DNA of 64,000 bases from Cytophaga hutchinsonii ATCC 33406 (GCF_000014145.1 NC_008255.1:4232001-4296000), one strand, 5' to 3'; positions 36,520 to 46,412 are shown, counted from the first letter of the stretch. The notes: a model not told the origin generated them from the letters alone. Program-made: numbers and translations.

Positions 36520-37170
36520 TACAAGTTTCTTTTTATTTTTCGAATACCACATGCAGATCTCTGTAACAGGGCAGACCTCACATTTGGGTGTACGTGCCAG
36601 ACATGTGTAGCGCCCGTGTAGTATTAACCAGTGATGTGCTTTGTGTACGAGCGCAGTAGGGATGTATTTCATGAGCTGTTTTTCTACCGCCAGCGGTGTG
36701 GTTGCTGTTTGAGGCACCAGGCCTATCCTGCGTGAAACACGGTATACATGTGTGTCAACAGCCATGGTAGGCTGCTGCCAGATAACACTGGCAATGACAT
36801 TAGCTGTTTTACGGCCTACACCAGGCAGTTTTACAAGGTCTTCAACGGTATCAGGTACTTCACCATTAAAATCTTTCATCAACATCTGAGCCATACCTAC
36901 CAGGTGTTTTGCTTTATTGTTCGGATAGGAAATGCTGCGGATATAATGAAACACTTCGTCTGAAGTGGCTTTGGCTAAAGAAGCTGCGTCGGGGTAGCGG
37001 TTAAAAAGTGCAGGCGTTGTAAGGTTTACACGCTTGTCTGTACATTGGGCACTTAAACTCACCGCAACCAGGAGCTCGTATGGATTTGAATATACGAGCT
37101 CTGTTTCTGGTTCGGGTGAATGGGTAGAGAAATAATCTAAGAATTTTTCAAATCGTTCTTTGCGTTGCAT
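36514..37170 (-). CDS. nth: Endonuclease III
   Basis: DNA glycosylase/AP lyase for oxidised pyrimidines, 218 residues. The helix-hairpin-helix LPGVGRKTANVIA holds the catalytic lysine, VDTHVYRVSRR the catalytic aspartate, and the 4Fe-4S motif is C-x6-C-x2-C-x5-C (CLARTPKCEVCPVTEIC). It lies 9 bp after the small sigma-linked gene and probably shares its transcript. Confidence 0.95.
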   Translation of the reverse strand: MQRKERFEKFLDYFSTHSPEPETELVYSNPYELLVAVSLSAQCTDKRVNLTTPALFNRYPDAASLAKATSDEVFHYIRSISYPNNKAKHLVGMAQMLMKDFNGEVPDTVEDLVKLPGVGRKTANVIASVIWQQPTMAVDTHVYRVSRRIGLVPQTATTPLAVEKQLMKYIPTALVHKAHHWLILHGRYTCLARTPKCEVCPVTEICMWYSKNKKKLVN

Positions 37171-37179
37171 AACTTTCGT

Positions 37180-37410
37180 TTACTGTTGCAAAGAAAGCGA
37201 TTTTGAATAGATTAAGATACGGTTAATGATATTCTCTGAAGGTTCAAGGGTAGATTTTTTAATGTGACCTTTCGTTTTTGTATAACTTTTATACAATTTT
37301 TGAAACGCGGTGTCAACAAGTAAAAGCTCTTCCATCTGAGAACGCTCTTCAGTACTTACTTCATCATAAACAAATCGAATAACATCATTTTGGGTAAACG
37401 TTTTTATCAT
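37180..37410 (-). CDS. Small protein overlapping the ECF sigma gene, possible sigma regulator
   Basis: 76 residues from ATG 37410 (MIKTFTQNDVIRFVYDEVST). It overlaps the last 26 bp of the sigma gene, a translational-coupling arrangement typical of anti-sigma genes. There is no membrane helix, zinc motif or signal peptide, so it is not a classical transmembrane or ZAS anti-sigma factor. The N-terminal EEQ-like acidic/helical half could bind the sigma factor. Function is inference. Confidence 0.6.
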   Translation of the reverse strand: MIKTFTQNDVIRFVYDEVSTEERSQMEELLLVDTAFQKLYKSYTKTKGHIKKSTLEPSENIINRILIYSKSLSLQQ

Positions 37411-37990
37411 ACACAATCGGCTTTGGTTGCTTTGTCAGCTCCTTGCGGAGGTTGATTAAAGCGTATCGCATCCTTCCGAGTGCCGTATTAATACTAACAC
37501 CTGTAGAGTCCGCAATTTCCTGAAAACTCATGTCCGAAAAGTGTCTCATTAAAACAACTTCACGCTGGCTTTCAGGTAGTTTGTGGATCAAAGAACGGAT
37601 TAACGCTTCATTCTCACCTTTTATCTGTATAGATTCCGTAGAATCTTCAGAAAAGTTAAGTGAGTTGAATATATTCATTCCTTCATCCATAACGATTGTT
37701 GGATATCTTTTATTACGTCTGAAATAATCAATGGCTAAATTATGCGCGATACGGACGACCCAAGGTAAAAATTTGCCCTCGTCGTTGTACTGGCCACCTT
37801 TCATTTTATGAATGACCTTAATAAACACATCCTGCAAAAGATCTTCTGCCAGGTAGCGATCTTTCACAATTAAATAAATAGTAGAGTAAACTTTTGATTT
37901 GTGCCTTTTTATGAGTTCTGCAAAAGCCTCTTCGTTACCTTGGATATATTGTGAAACCAATGTGGAATCACTAATAGCTGCGTTTTTCAT
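37385..37990 (-). CDS. ECF-type RNA polymerase sigma factor
   Basis: A 201-residue sigma-70 family member without region 1 or 3. Region 2 is about residues 10-90 (FAELIKRHKSKVYSTIYLIV, AEDLLQDVFIKVIHKM, WVVRIAHNLAIDYFRR) and region 4 about residues 125-185 (LIHKLPESQREVVLMRHFSD, then SFQEIADSTGVSINTALGRM). Bacteroidetes ECF factors control stress and envelope genes. The small gene and nth follow on the same strand. Confidence 0.92.
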   Translation of the reverse strand: MKNAAISDSTLVSQYIQGNEEAFAELIKRHKSKVYSTIYLIVKDRYLAEDLLQDVFIKVIHKMKGGQYNDEGKFLPWVVRIAHNLAIDYFRRNKRYPTIVMDEGMNIFNSLNFSEDSTESIQIKGENEALIRSLIHKLPESQREVVLMRHFSDMSFQEIADSTGVSINTALGRMRYALINLRKELTKQPKPIVYDKNVYPK

Positions 37991-38378
37991 ATCCGTATTA
38001 TGTTTAGTTAACGTAGAGGTCTATCTCATAGGGTATTGTTTAAGGTTAAACGTTTAGGCACGTATAAATTATTTTTAAATATATAGGCAAATTTCTGTAT
38101 TTGCAACTATATATACGTACTCGGTGCAAAAAGTAAGCCTAAAACTAAAAAAATAATTAATATTTTTTGTGTTGGTTTTTATAGAGCATGAAAATGTCGC
38201 GATACATACACTTTTATAAATATGAACGGAAAAAGATCTTTTAAGGTTCTAACAAATGACACGTTTAACAACAACGTATTAGATTAAAATTGACTGTGAT
38301 ATTTGAATAAAAAAGCGGAACTTTAAAAATGCAGCTTATTCCCGCGCATTTAGCAAAGGGAATAATAACAGGTAGTTT
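37991..38378. other. 388-base intergenic region between the sigma gene and uvrA
   Basis: AT-rich, divergent promoter region for the sigma gene (minus strand) and uvrA (plus strand). I see no ORF of note, no tRNA and no strong hairpin; GTTTAAGGTTAAAC near 38039 is a small palindrome. No full TTTG-N19-TAnnTTTG match is present on either strand, so other sigma factors or weaker promoters must be used. Confidence 0.6.
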
Positions 38379-41213
38379 ATGAAAGGAACAAACGTGGCAA
38401 AAAAAGAATACGCGCTCGATATAGAATCATTAGACCCAAAGCAATTCATCATCATTAAAGGTGCACGCGTGCACAATCTAAAAAATATTGATGTTGCCAT
38501 CCCCAGAAATAAACTGGTCGTTATTACCGGCCTTTCAGGCTCAGGAAAATCTTCCCTAGCCTTTGATACGCTTTTTGCAGAAGGTCAGCGTATGTATGTT
38601 GAAAGCTTAAGTTCCTATGCGCGCCAGTTCCTGGGCAGAATGGAAAAGCCGGAAGTTGATTACATCAAAGGTGTGTCGCCGGCTATTGCCATTGAACAAA
38701 AGGTAAATTCCCGTAACCCCCGCTCTACGGTAGGTACCACAACAGAGATCTATGATTATCTGAAATTATTATTCGCGCGCGTGGGCCATACAATCTCACC
38801 TATTAGCGGTAATGAAGTGAAAAAAAATTCTGTGACTGATGTCGTCGACTGGATTTTTAACCACGCAGAAGGTACACGTTTTATGGTGCTGGCGCCATTC
38901 AAAGCAAAACACGACAGGAAATCATTTGAAGAGCTGCAGGTTCTTTTACAGAAAGGATTTACGCGTTTATACCTGAATGACGAAGTAATACACATTGAAG
39001 AGCTGATAGAAAAAGGAGCGAAAGCCTTACCTGCAAAAGCAGATGCATGGATTTTAATTGACCGGAATTCGGTAAATAAAACCGAAGAAGATGCAGCGTT
39101 CAGGGTTTCCGATTCTGTACAGACCGCATTTTATGAAGGAGACGGAGATTGCAGAATCATTGTACCTGAAAAAGAAACACTGGATTTTTGTGATCGCTTC
39201 GAAGCAGATGGTATTACATTTGAAGAACCTTCCGCAAACTTTTTCAGCTTTAACAATCCATTCGGTGCCTGTAAAACGTGCGAAGGTTTCGGCCATGTAC
39301 TGGGCATTGATGAAGACCTTGTTATTCCCGACAAATCGTTATCGGTATATGAAGGTGCAATAGCACCATGGCGCGGAGATAAAATGAGTGAATGGTTAAA
39401 GCCATTGATCAAAAGCGGAATAAAATTTGATTTTCCGATTCATAGAGCTATACAAGATCTTTCACCTGAACAGCGTCAATTGCTCTGGGATGGAAATAAA
39501 TATTTTGAAGGCTTGCACGCATTTTTTGCGTATTTAGAAACACAGACATATAAAATCCAATACCGCGTAATGCTTTCGCGTTTCAGAGGCCGTACAAGCT
39601 GCCCCGACTGCCGTGGCACACGTCTGCGTAAGGATGCATCGTATGTAAAGGTTGCAAAGAAATCTATTACAGATATTGTATTAATGCCTGTTACAGAAGC
39701 GTTGCAATTTTTCTCTGATCTGAAACTTCAAAAAGGAGAAGAAAAAATTGCAGAACGTTTATTAAAAGAAATCACAAACCGCTTATCCTATTTAGAAAAA
39801 GTAGGATTGGGTTATTTAACCTTAAACCGCTTAACGGCATCTCTTTCCGGAGGTGAATTCCAGCGTATCAAGCTGGCAACATCACTTGGCAGTGCTCTTG
39901 TCGGATCTATGTATGTATTGGATGAGCCAAGTATTGGTTTGCACCCGCGTGATACAGGCAAGCTCATCGAAGTATTGAAAATGCTTCGCGATATGGGCAA
40001 CACGGTTATTGTAGTTGAACACGAAGAAGAAGTAATGCGTGCCGCGGACCAGATCATTGATATTGGCCCCGATGCTGGTATTCACGGCGGAAAGCTGATG
40101 TTCCAGGGTGTGATTGACGACATGTTAACACACAGCGGATCATACACGACAGATTATTTAACTAACCGCTCTTCTATTGAAGTACCCAAACACAGGAGAA
40201 AATGGAATTCATTTATTGAAATAAAAGGGGCACGCGAAAATAATTTAAAGAATATTAATGTGAAGTTTCCTTTACACACATTTACTGTTGTGACAGGCGT
40301 AAGTGGTTCAGGAAAATCAACCTTGGTGAAGAAAATTTTATTTCCGTCTTTACAAAAACTCTTCGGGTTCTCCGGTGAATTTACAGGTAAGTTCGACCGT
40401 ATGGATGGCGATATCCGTGAGGTTACACAGATTGAATTTGTAGATCAGAATCCGATCGGCAAATCTTCCCGTTCAAATCCGGTAACCTATGTGAAAGCCT
40501 ATGATCTGATCCGGAACTTATATGCGGAGCAAGGTTTGTCGAAATCGCGTGCCTATAAACCAGGCCACTTCTCGTTTAACGTTGAAGGCGGCAGATGTGA
40601 AATGTGCCAGGGAGAAGGCATCGTAACGGTTGAAATGCAATTCATGGCAGACGTACATCTGACCTGTGAAGCGTGTAACGGGAAACGTTTTAAACAGGAA
40701 ATTTTAGAAGTAAAATACAACGACAAAAGCATTTCAGACATTTTAGATATGACGATTGAAGAAAGTTTAACCTTCTTCAAAGACAAACCTAAACTGATTG
40801 AAAAACTGCAGCCCTTATCAGACGTGGGTTTAGGTTATGTACACTTAGGACAATCTTCCAGTTCCCTATCGGGCGGAGAAGCACAACGTGTAAAACTTGC
40901 TTCTTTCCTTGGCAAATCACCGGAAGAAAACAACGAACATATACTGTTCCTGTTTGATGAGCCCACAACAGGATTGCATTTCCATGACATCCGTAAATTA
41001 CTGGATTCCATTCAGGCATTGGTGAATAAAGGAAATTCTGTGATTGTGATCGAACACAATATGGAAATGATCAAATGTGCTGACTGGATCATTGACATTG
41101 GCCCCGAAGGCGGTAACGGCGGCGGTGACGTAATATTTGAAGGCACACCCGAAGAGATGATTAAGTGCAAAAAAGGATATACCGCAAAATACCTGCGGGA
41201 AAAATTAAAATAA
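38379..41213 (+). CDS. uvrA: Excinuclease ABC subunit A
   Basis: DNA-damage sensor of nucleotide excision repair. The 944-residue protein carries two ABC modules: Walker [15 protein letters not shown] near residue 54 and [13 protein letters not shown] in the second half, signatures LSGGEFQRI and LSGGEAQRV, plus zinc modules (CKTCEGFG / [10 protein letters not shown] in the first half; CEMCQGEG / CEACNGKRF in the second). Length and order match the family. A GTG six codons in is possible as start but ATG 38379 is kept. Confidence 0.97.
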   Translation: MKGTNVAKKEYALDIESLDPKQFIIIKGARVHNLKNIDVAIPRNKLVVITGLSGSGKSSLAFDTLFAEGQRMYVESLSSYARQFLGRMEKPEVDYIKGVSPAIAIEQKVNSRNPRSTVGTTTEIYDYLKLLFARVGHTISPISGNEVKKNSVTDVVDWIFNHAEGTRFMVLAPFKAKHDRKSFEELQVLLQKGFTRLYLNDEVIHIEELIEKGAKALPAKADAWILIDRNSVNKTEEDAAFRVSDSVQTAFYEGDGDCRIIVPEKETLDFCDRFEADGITFEEPSANFFSFNNPFGACKTCEGFGHVLGIDEDLVIPDKSLSVYEGAIAPWRGDKMSEWLKPLIKSGIKFDFPIHRAIQDLSPEQRQLLWDGNKYFEGLHAFFAYLETQTYKIQYRVMLSRFRGRTSCPDCRGTRLRKDASYVKVAKKSITDIVLMPVTEALQFFSDLKLQKGEEKIAERLLKEITNRLSYLEKVGLGYLTLNRLTASLSGGEFQRIKLATSLGSALVGSMYVLDEPSIGLHPRDTGKLIEVLKMLRDMGNTVIVVEHEEEVMRAADQIIDIGPDAGIHGGKLMFQGVIDDMLTHSGSYTTDYLTNRSSIEVPKHRRKWNSFIEIKGARENNLKNINVKFPLHTFTVVTGVSGSGKSTLVKKILFPSLQKLFGFSGEFTGKFDRMDGDIREVTQIEFVDQNPIGKSSRSNPVTYVKAYDLIRNLYAEQGLSKSRAYKPGHFSFNVEGGRCEMCQGEGIVTVEMQFMADVHLTCEACNGKRFKQEILEVKYNDKSISDILDMTIEESLTFFKDKPKLIEKLQPLSDVGLGYVHLGQSSSSLSGGEAQRVKLASFLGKSPEENNEHILFLFDEPTTGLHFHDIRKLLDSIQALVNKGNSVIVIEHNMEMIKCADWIIDIGPEGGNGGGDVIFEGTPEEMIKCKKGYTAKYLREKLK

Positions 41214-41229
41214 ATGAAATGTACACGTA

Positions 41230-41398
41230 GGGGCGAGGCTTGCCCTCGCCCTGTTCAAAATGCGAACACGTTTTAGAACAGAGCGCAGCATTCCAAACAG
41301 GATAAGTAAATTACAAAACAGGACAAGTACATTCCAAACAGGACGCGTACATTCCAAAACAGGACAGGCGCATTTTGAATAGGGCTTGCGCCCGCCCC
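41230..41398. repeat. Composite intergenic repeat: GC-rich ends flanking 19-21 bp tandem units
   Basis: Left end GGGCGAGGCTTGCCCTCGCC (a hairpin, 41231-41250) and right end AGGGCTTGCGCCCGCCCC (41381-41398) are related in inverted orientation; next to each lies an 11-bp perfect inverted pair, TTCAAAATGCG (41254-41264) and CGCATTTTGAA (41369-41379). Between them are about five tandem units of 19-21 bp with core GGACAAGTACATTCCAAACA, such as 41300-41320, 41321-41340 and 41341-41361. Units are contiguous without unique spacers, so it is not CRISPR. It looks like a small non-coding mobile or REP-type element. Confidence 0.75.
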
Positions 41399-41410
41399 AA
41401 CAACAATGAA

Positions 41411-41851
41411 ATGAAAATGAATTTTACAACCTTTATCATGCTGGCAATTGCCGGAATCGCTGTTGCCTTCCAGGCAGGCGTTAACGGCGCATTAGGAAAA
41501 CAGATCGGTACGATTGAAGCGGCTTTTACGTCTTTCTTTACCGGTACCATTGTGCTTTTTATTACACTGCTGATTATGCGTAAGGGAGACATTTTCTTTT
41601 GGAAAGAATTGCCCTGGTGGCAGCTTACGGGTGGCTTGCTTGGCGCGTTTTATGTTATGACAAGCGTGCTGCTTGTACCTAAAATTGGCATAGGTAGTGT
41701 GTTACTGATTTTAATTATTGCACAGCTTTCAACAAGTGCACTCATCGATCATTTTGGTGTCTTTACAGGTGTTCCCATACAGATTGGGTGGAGAAAACTA
41801 TGCGCGATGGTACTGATGTTTCTGGCGTTGTATTTATTTTATAAAAAGTAA
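41411..41851 (+). CDS. DMT-superfamily (DUF606/YdcZ-like) small membrane transporter
   Basis: About 146 residues from ATG 41411 (MKMNFTTFIMLAIAGIAVAF); an upstream in-frame TTG at 41375 lies within the repeat element and is rejected. Four or five hydrophobic helices and the motif FQAGVNGALGKQIGTIEAAF are typical of the DUF606 half-size drug/metabolite transporter family, which probably works as a dimer. Substrate unknown. Confidence 0.8.
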   Translation: MKMNFTTFIMLAIAGIAVAFQAGVNGALGKQIGTIEAAFTSFFTGTIVLFITLLIMRKGDIFFWKELPWWQLTGGLLGAFYVMTSVLLVPKIGIGSVLLILIIAQLSTSALIDHFGVFTGVPIQIGWRKLCAMVLMFLALYLFYKK

Positions 41852-41881
41852 TCTATTCCGAACGAGTAATTTAATTAAATA

Positions 41882-42457
41882 ATGAGAACCGTTAGGTATA
41901 TTTTTTTGAGTTCAATTGTATTTATCTATAGCAGTTGTAATTCAGAATCGGAAAGGGATTATAGCAAAGATGTAAAAGAAGATTGCATTCCATTTTTTAC
42001 TTTCGATGCTGTAGAACATTATTATGTTGAAATTGATTCTAAAGGATTTTCCTATACAGAAAAAAAGAAGGATTTATCTGATATTGAACAAAATCAGCTA
42101 AATGTAATGTATGAAGACACATCCAAAACGCTTGCTGATACTATTTTATATCAGCAATTAGAACAGAAAAATTTTATTAAGACGAATCTTTCTTCTCATA
42201 AGTTTGATACAATCAATAACATATTTTGCAGCAGAAGTCTTGACACATGTCTTTTCACTACATGTATTCCGATCTATAGAGATATTTTGATTTTTAAAAA
42301 TAAAAATAAAACAATAGGAATCGCTAAAATATGTTTCCATTGTAAAAAGAGTTTAATAATTGGTGTGTCAGATAGAGCGACATCTTTGTGCTTAAAGGAT
42401 GGATATGAGTATTTTGATGATTATACAAAGTTAAAGGAAGTCCTTTATTCAAAATAA
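41882..42457 (+). CDS. Unknown lipoprotein
   Basis: 191 residues. The N-terminus MRTVRYIFLSSIVFIYSSCNSE is a lipoprotein signal (SSC, C19). The mature part is rich in K, D and Y, with two clusters of cysteines (FCSRSLDTCLFTTC and ICFHCKK) that may form disulfides or bind metal. No family recognised. AT-rich compared with uvrA. Start is 30 bp after the transporter. Confidence 0.65.
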   Translation: MRTVRYIFLSSIVFIYSSCNSESERDYSKDVKEDCIPFFTFDAVEHYYVEIDSKGFSYTEKKKDLSDIEQNQLNVMYEDTSKTLADTILYQQLEQKNFIKTNLSSHKFDTINNIFCSRSLDTCLFTTCIPIYRDILIFKNKNKTIGIAKICFHCKKSLIIGVSDRATSLCLKDGYEYFDDYTKLKEVLYSK

Positions 42458-42464
42458 TATTGCA

Positions 42465-43112
42465 TCAAATTTTACTGCTCCAATGCTGCCAAATCAGCTT
42501 TCCCAACTGCATTAAGGATAATCCAATAAAAATAAAACCGACAATTTTATTCAGCACTTTTTCCGTAAATAATTTCGGTGTATTTCCATAGAACCATTTT
42601 TTACAGTAATACGCATAAATAAACAACATTACCAGGCTGCCTGCACATACGCCTACTACAAAGGTTGTCATGAATAGGAGCTCTTCTTTTAACCAGCCGG
42701 TGCTTATAAAATAGGTACTGTAACCCAGCCAGAAAGTTATTTGTGTTGGGTTAATAATGCCTATAAATAATCCCTGGACAAAATCTGTTGAACCCTTTGG
42801 CTGTTGCTCGTTCGGTGTCGGTTCAACATGTTTTTTTGTAAGGAACATGTAAGCCAGCAGCAAAAAAACGGGTACAGCAATAAGTTCTATGATATCGCTA
42901 ATGGCTTTGTTGGCCAGAAAATACCTTGAAAAAATAACAGCAAAGAAACAATAGAAAAACTCTATCAATACTGCACCGCATGCAAACGTCATGGCTTTAC
43001 GCAGACCGGTTGATGTAGCCCGCTTGATTGCGAGTAAATTAAATGTTGAAGGAGGAATTGTACCAATGAAGCTTATAATAAAGCCAAGAAAAAAGTGGTT
43101 GATAAGCAGCAT
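42465..43112 (-). CDS. LysE family amino-acid exporter-like protein
   Basis: 215 residues with about six hydrophobic helices. The N-terminal part (FFLGFIISFIGTIPPSTFN) has the LysE-type small-residue motif after helix 1, and NPTQITFWLGYSTYF matches the later conserved NP block. LysE members export amino acids or homoserine lactones by antiport; the substrate here is unknown. Confidence 0.83.
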   Translation of the reverse strand: MLLINHFFLGFIISFIGTIPPSTFNLLAIKRATSTGLRKAMTFACGAVLIEFFYCFFAVIFSRYFLANKAISDIIELIAVPVFLLLAYMFLTKKHVEPTPNEQQPKGSTDFVQGLFIGIINPTQITFWLGYSTYFISTGWLKEELLFMTTFVVGVCAGSLVMLFIYAYYCKKWFYGNTPKLFTEKVLNKIVGFIFIGLSLMQLGKLIWQHWSSKI

Positions 43113-43126
43113 CGTTCTATATAATA

Positions 43127-43927
43127 CTACCAGTCTCCGCCTGCACCGCCACCTCCGAATCCGCCGCCGCCAAAACCTCCGAATCCACCACCGCTGCTGC
43201 CACTACCAAAGCCACCGCCGTAACTTCGTCCTCTGTACCCACTACCTATAGCACCTCCGAGTAAGCCGCCAAGCAGGCCACCGCCGCCACTGCCGTAACC
43301 TCCATTGTTTCCACCGCGATTGCTGCCGCTATTATTGTTACGGTTTAAAAAGGAAACCAGAATTATAACACCAATGATAAATAAAAGCACATATGCAGGT
43401 TTGATACGGTTTGCGTTTGCAGCAACAGGGTCTGCAGTATATTCATTTTTTGAATAACGCATAATGGCATCAATGGTAAAATTTATACCATTAAAATAAT
43501 TGCTGCGCTTAAACTGCGGAATTAATTCGGCCTGAATGATACGTTTGCAGCGTGCATCAGGCAATACGCCTTCCATTCCGTAACCGGTTGCAATGAATGC
43601 TTTTCTGTTTTCTTTTGAAATGAGCAATAATACGCCATTGTCTTTTTTATCCTTTCCAATACCCCATAAGGCACCCAATTGAAAAGCATACTCTGCAATA
43701 TCATAATCACCCAGATTGGTGATTATAACGACAGAAATTTCAATGGAAGTAGAATCATTGAACGTATTTACTTTGCGTTCCAGTTCAGCTACTTCAGCAG
43801 GGCTAAGCATACCTGCAAAATCATTGATCAGCTTTGGTGGATTAGGAACAGGAGGGAAATCGGATGGTTTGCCAATAGCTATAAAGCAAAAGAGCGAACA
43901 CAGCAGAAGAAGTAAATTACGATTCAT
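43127..43927 (-). CDS. TPM domain protein with Gly-rich tail (YgcG-like)
   Basis: 266 residues. Signal peptide, then a TPM/Psb32 domain (about residues 30-170; FPPVPNPPKLINDFAGMLSP, VNTFNDSTSIEISVVIITNL and WGIGKDKKDNGVLLLI), a membrane helix (YVLLFIIGVIILVSFL) and a Gly/Ser-rich C-terminus ending GGGGAGGDW. This is the YgcG layout. It is the last gene of a lemA-TPM-TPM operon; these proteins are linked to membrane homeostasis, mechanism unclear. Confidence 0.87.
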   Translation of the reverse strand: MNRNLLLLLCSLFCFIAIGKPSDFPPVPNPPKLINDFAGMLSPAEVAELERKVNTFNDSTSIEISVVIITNLGDYDIAEYAFQLGALWGIGKDKKDNGVLLLISKENRKAFIATGYGMEGVLPDARCKRIIQAELIPQFKRSNYFNGINFTIDAIMRYSKNEYTADPVAANANRIKPAYVLLFIIGVIILVSFLNRNNNSGSNRGGNNGGYGSGGGGLLGGLLGGAIGSGYRGRSYGGGFGSGSSGGGFGGFGGGGFGGGGAGGDW

Positions 43928-44365
43928 TTAATTCTTATTAAAAGAGATTTCATTCGAAAGCTCATTTATGTCATTATTAGAATAAGGAAAATGCTCACTA
44001 AGCTTAGAGCCGGCTTTTTCTATGCCGGCGCACAAGCCCTTGGCATAAGCACCCGTTTTGAAATGTTCCAGAACAAGTTCTTTAACAGAATCCCAGAAGC
44101 CAGCCGGAACCTTTGTATTGATGCCGGCGTCCCCAAGAATAGCGAACTTTCTGTCTTTAATAGAAAGATAGAAAAGTACGCCGTTCTTAAGTTCTGTTTT
44201 ATGCATACCAAGCTGTGCAAACACATCGGCAGCCCGGTCCAGCACATCATAGGCACATTGATTTTCAACGTGAAGCCGGATTTCTCCGGAGGTCTGCTTC
44301 TCTGCTTTATGAATGGAATCATTAATAGCAGCCTTTTCTTCTGAATTGAAAAAGTTGATTGGCAT
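43928..44365 (-). CDS. TPM domain protein without membrane helix
   Basis: 145 residues, a second, shorter TPM domain (ADVFAQLGMHKTELKNGVLF, DRKFAILGDAGINTKVPAGF) with no signal peptide or anchor. It is immediately followed, with no gap, by the longer TPM gene and lies 8 bp after lemA, so all three are one operon. Bacteroidetes operons often pair one soluble with one anchored TPM protein. Confidence 0.87.
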   Translation of the reverse strand: MPINFFNSEEKAAINDSIHKAEKQTSGEIRLHVENQCAYDVLDRAADVFAQLGMHKTELKNGVLFYLSIKDRKFAILGDAGINTKVPAGFWDSVKELVLEHFKTGAYAKGLCAGIEKAGSKLSEHFPYSNNDINELSNEISFNKN

Positions 44366-44373
44366 AATAGATA

Positions 44374-44952
44374 TTAGAATTTCACGTCAACAGGTTTGTC
44401 TGCACCTGCTTCAGATTTGAAATAACCTTTTTTCTCGAAGCCTGACATGCCGGCAATGATGTTGTTCGGGAAAGTGCGGATGGTTACGTTATACGTTTGT
44501 ACAGCTTCGTTGAAATTTTTTCTGGCAACCGCTATTCTGTTTTCTGTACCGCTTAATTCAGCACGTAAATCATTGAAACCTTCATTCGCTTTTAAGTCCG
44601 GATAGTTTTCTGTTACAGACAACAATTTGCTTAAGGCAGAAGTTAACTGGCCTTGTGCCTGCTGATACTTTTCAATGTTTTCTTCTGTCAGTTGATCTGC
44701 TTTAACAACAACCTGTGTTGCAGAAGCACGTGCTTCAACAACTTTAGTTAACGTTTCCTGTTCGTATTTTGCATATCCTTTTACTGTTTCAACCAGGTTG
44801 CCTATAAGGTCATTGCGGCGTTGGTATTGTACGTCAACCTGTGCCCATGCGCCATCAACAGCTTCTTGTTTTTCGATCATGGTATTGTAACCACAAGAAC
44901 TGAATAGAGAAAGAATAAGTAAGTAGAACGGGATTTTTAAAAAACGTTTCAT
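44374..44952 (-). CDS. lemA: LemA family lipoprotein
   Basis: 192 residues with the LemA coiled-coil helical bundle (EAVDGAWAQVDVQYQRRNDL, IGNLVETVKGYAKYEQETL and ENRIAVARKNFNEAVQTYN). The N-terminus is a lipoprotein signal ending SSCGYN rather than the single anchor of typical LemA, so it is lipid-anchored. First gene of the operon with two TPM genes. The 119 bases upstream show nothing distinctive. Confidence 0.88.
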   Translation of the reverse strand: MKRFLKIPFYLLILSLFSSCGYNTMIEKQEAVDGAWAQVDVQYQRRNDLIGNLVETVKGYAKYEQETLTKVVEARASATQVVVKADQLTEENIEKYQQAQGQLTSALSKLLSVTENYPDLKANEGFNDLRAELSGTENRIAVARKNFNEAVQTYNVTIRTFPNNIIAGMSGFEKKGYFKSEAGADKPVDVKF

Positions 44953-45071
44953 TGATTCTATTGATAAAGTTTTGATAAAGATATAAAGGGATCCAACAAG
45001 TAAAACTTGTCTTGATTAAAAATACTGTATCTGAAGCTAAAAACATAACATTCAAGCCTCTAATTTATTTC

Positions 45072-46400
45072 TTATTTGAATTCATATGCTCCGGCATCAG
45101 GAGTACTGTCACGATTTCCAGCTGCAATATCATCCGGCACACCAACACCCGTGCAGAGGTCGATGGCAGAAGAGCCTGCCGTAAGTGAAAAGTCAAAAGC
45201 AGATGGTTTGGAAAAAAGCGGATTGCTTGTTATAACATTTGTATTGGTGCCCATATAGGCAGACCGCCAGATACAGGACTGCAGGCTTAGGGAAGGTGTG
45301 TTGTTTGCAGTGACCTCATTGGATTTATCTCCCCACAAGATTGAGTTCAATACGTACATTTTTAAGGAACCCATGTTGCTGCCAAGCACAAGATTCGTTT
45401 CTTCCCTGAAAAATCCGGAAGAATAATTGGCAAAGGTACAATGCTTCCAGACTCCACAGCCTGCCGTATGTTTGAGTAATGCTTTCGGGCAATCACTTAA
45501 AACCAGATTACTTCCGGCCAGATCAACCTCCTGTGCATCAATTAAGCGGACACTTGCATGAAGTAAAAACGTATGGTCTAACGATAATTCGGCAATTGTA
45601 TCTGCATCAATCACAGGAAAGAGTTTGATTGCAGTAGAGCTGTTGCGTATTGTTGCCCAGGAAATAACATTACCTGAACTGCTGGACTGGAAGATTAGTC
45701 CGCCCCATTGTCCGCGGTCATCTTGGGCAGTTTTGCTTAGTTTATCGGAAGCAAACAGCAGCGGCTCTGAAGAAGATCCCTGCGCGATAAGTGTTCCACG
45801 CACGTTGAGTGCGGCTGCAGTGTGAAAATAGATTTTGCATCCGGGCTGTATGGTTAAGGTACAACCGGTGTTAACCTGTAAGGTGTCGTAGAGGACGTAC
45901 GGTTTATCATTCACCCATACAGCATCACAGGCAATGCTTTCCTTTCCAAAGAAATGCGCATCTTGCCCATAAGCAGAAAGCAATACTTTCTGTCTGTTCG
46001 TATTCGTATAAAAGAGTATTGAATCACTTACAAGAAAAGGCAGGTCCTGATTCGAAGGGTCAATCAGAACTTTCACCAGGACATAAATACTGTCGTTTCC
46101 ACGTATATCAATATCGGATATAGAAGGGCCATTCAAACCATTAACAATAACAGAATATGCAGAGTTGCTGCCGCCTGCAAGCGTTACGCTGGAGATCCGG
46201 ATTTTATTTTTACCGGGATTATAAACAAGCAATCTTTTTGTGATGCTTCCGACACTTGAAAAGAGCGTGTCAAAAAATACAGTATCTTCAGAAAATTCCA
46301 GCCGGTCACTCGGATCCGTGCTTAAAACCTCATCTTTCCGCATGCAGCTTAAAAATTGCAGGACGAGAATAAAAACAACAGGGATGCGGTTCAATTTCAT
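45072..46400 (-). CDS. Lipoprotein with parallel beta-helix repeats
   Basis: 442 residues. Lipoprotein signal ending FLSC (C19), an Ig-like stretch (residues 30-150), then a right-handed beta-helix pattern (INV/LTIQPGCKIYFHTAAALNVRG, then repeated GNVISWATIRNSS-type turns) and a C-terminus with AIDLCTGVGVPDDIAAGNRDSTPDAGAYEF, a choice-of-anchor-type ending common in Bacteroidetes. Surface carbohydrate binding or adhesion is plausible but not shown. Confidence 0.72.
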   Translation of the reverse strand: MKLNRIPVVFILVLQFLSCMRKDEVLSTDPSDRLEFSEDTVFFDTLFSSVGSITKRLLVYNPGKNKIRISSVTLAGGSNSAYSVIVNGLNGPSISDIDIRGNDSIYVLVKVLIDPSNQDLPFLVSDSILFYTNTNRQKVLLSAYGQDAHFFGKESIACDAVWVNDKPYVLYDTLQVNTGCTLTIQPGCKIYFHTAAALNVRGTLIAQGSSSEPLLFASDKLSKTAQDDRGQWGGLIFQSSSSGNVISWATIRNSSTAIKLFPVIDADTIAELSLDHTFLLHASVRLIDAQEVDLAGSNLVLSDCPKALLKHTAGCGVWKHCTFANYSSGFFREETNLVLGSNMGSLKMYVLNSILWGDKSNEVTANNTPSLSLQSCIWRSAYMGTNTNVITSNPLFSKPSAFDFSLTAGSSAIDLCTGVGVPDDIAAGNRDSTPDAGAYEFK

Positions 46401-46412
46401 GCGATATAAAAG

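Noticed and set aside
41262-41381. Tandem units of 19-21 bp looked like a small CRISPR array
   Set aside because: The units are contiguous with no unique spacers of constant length, there is no leader or cas gene in the window, and the unit sequence drifts. It fits a composite intergenic repeat better.
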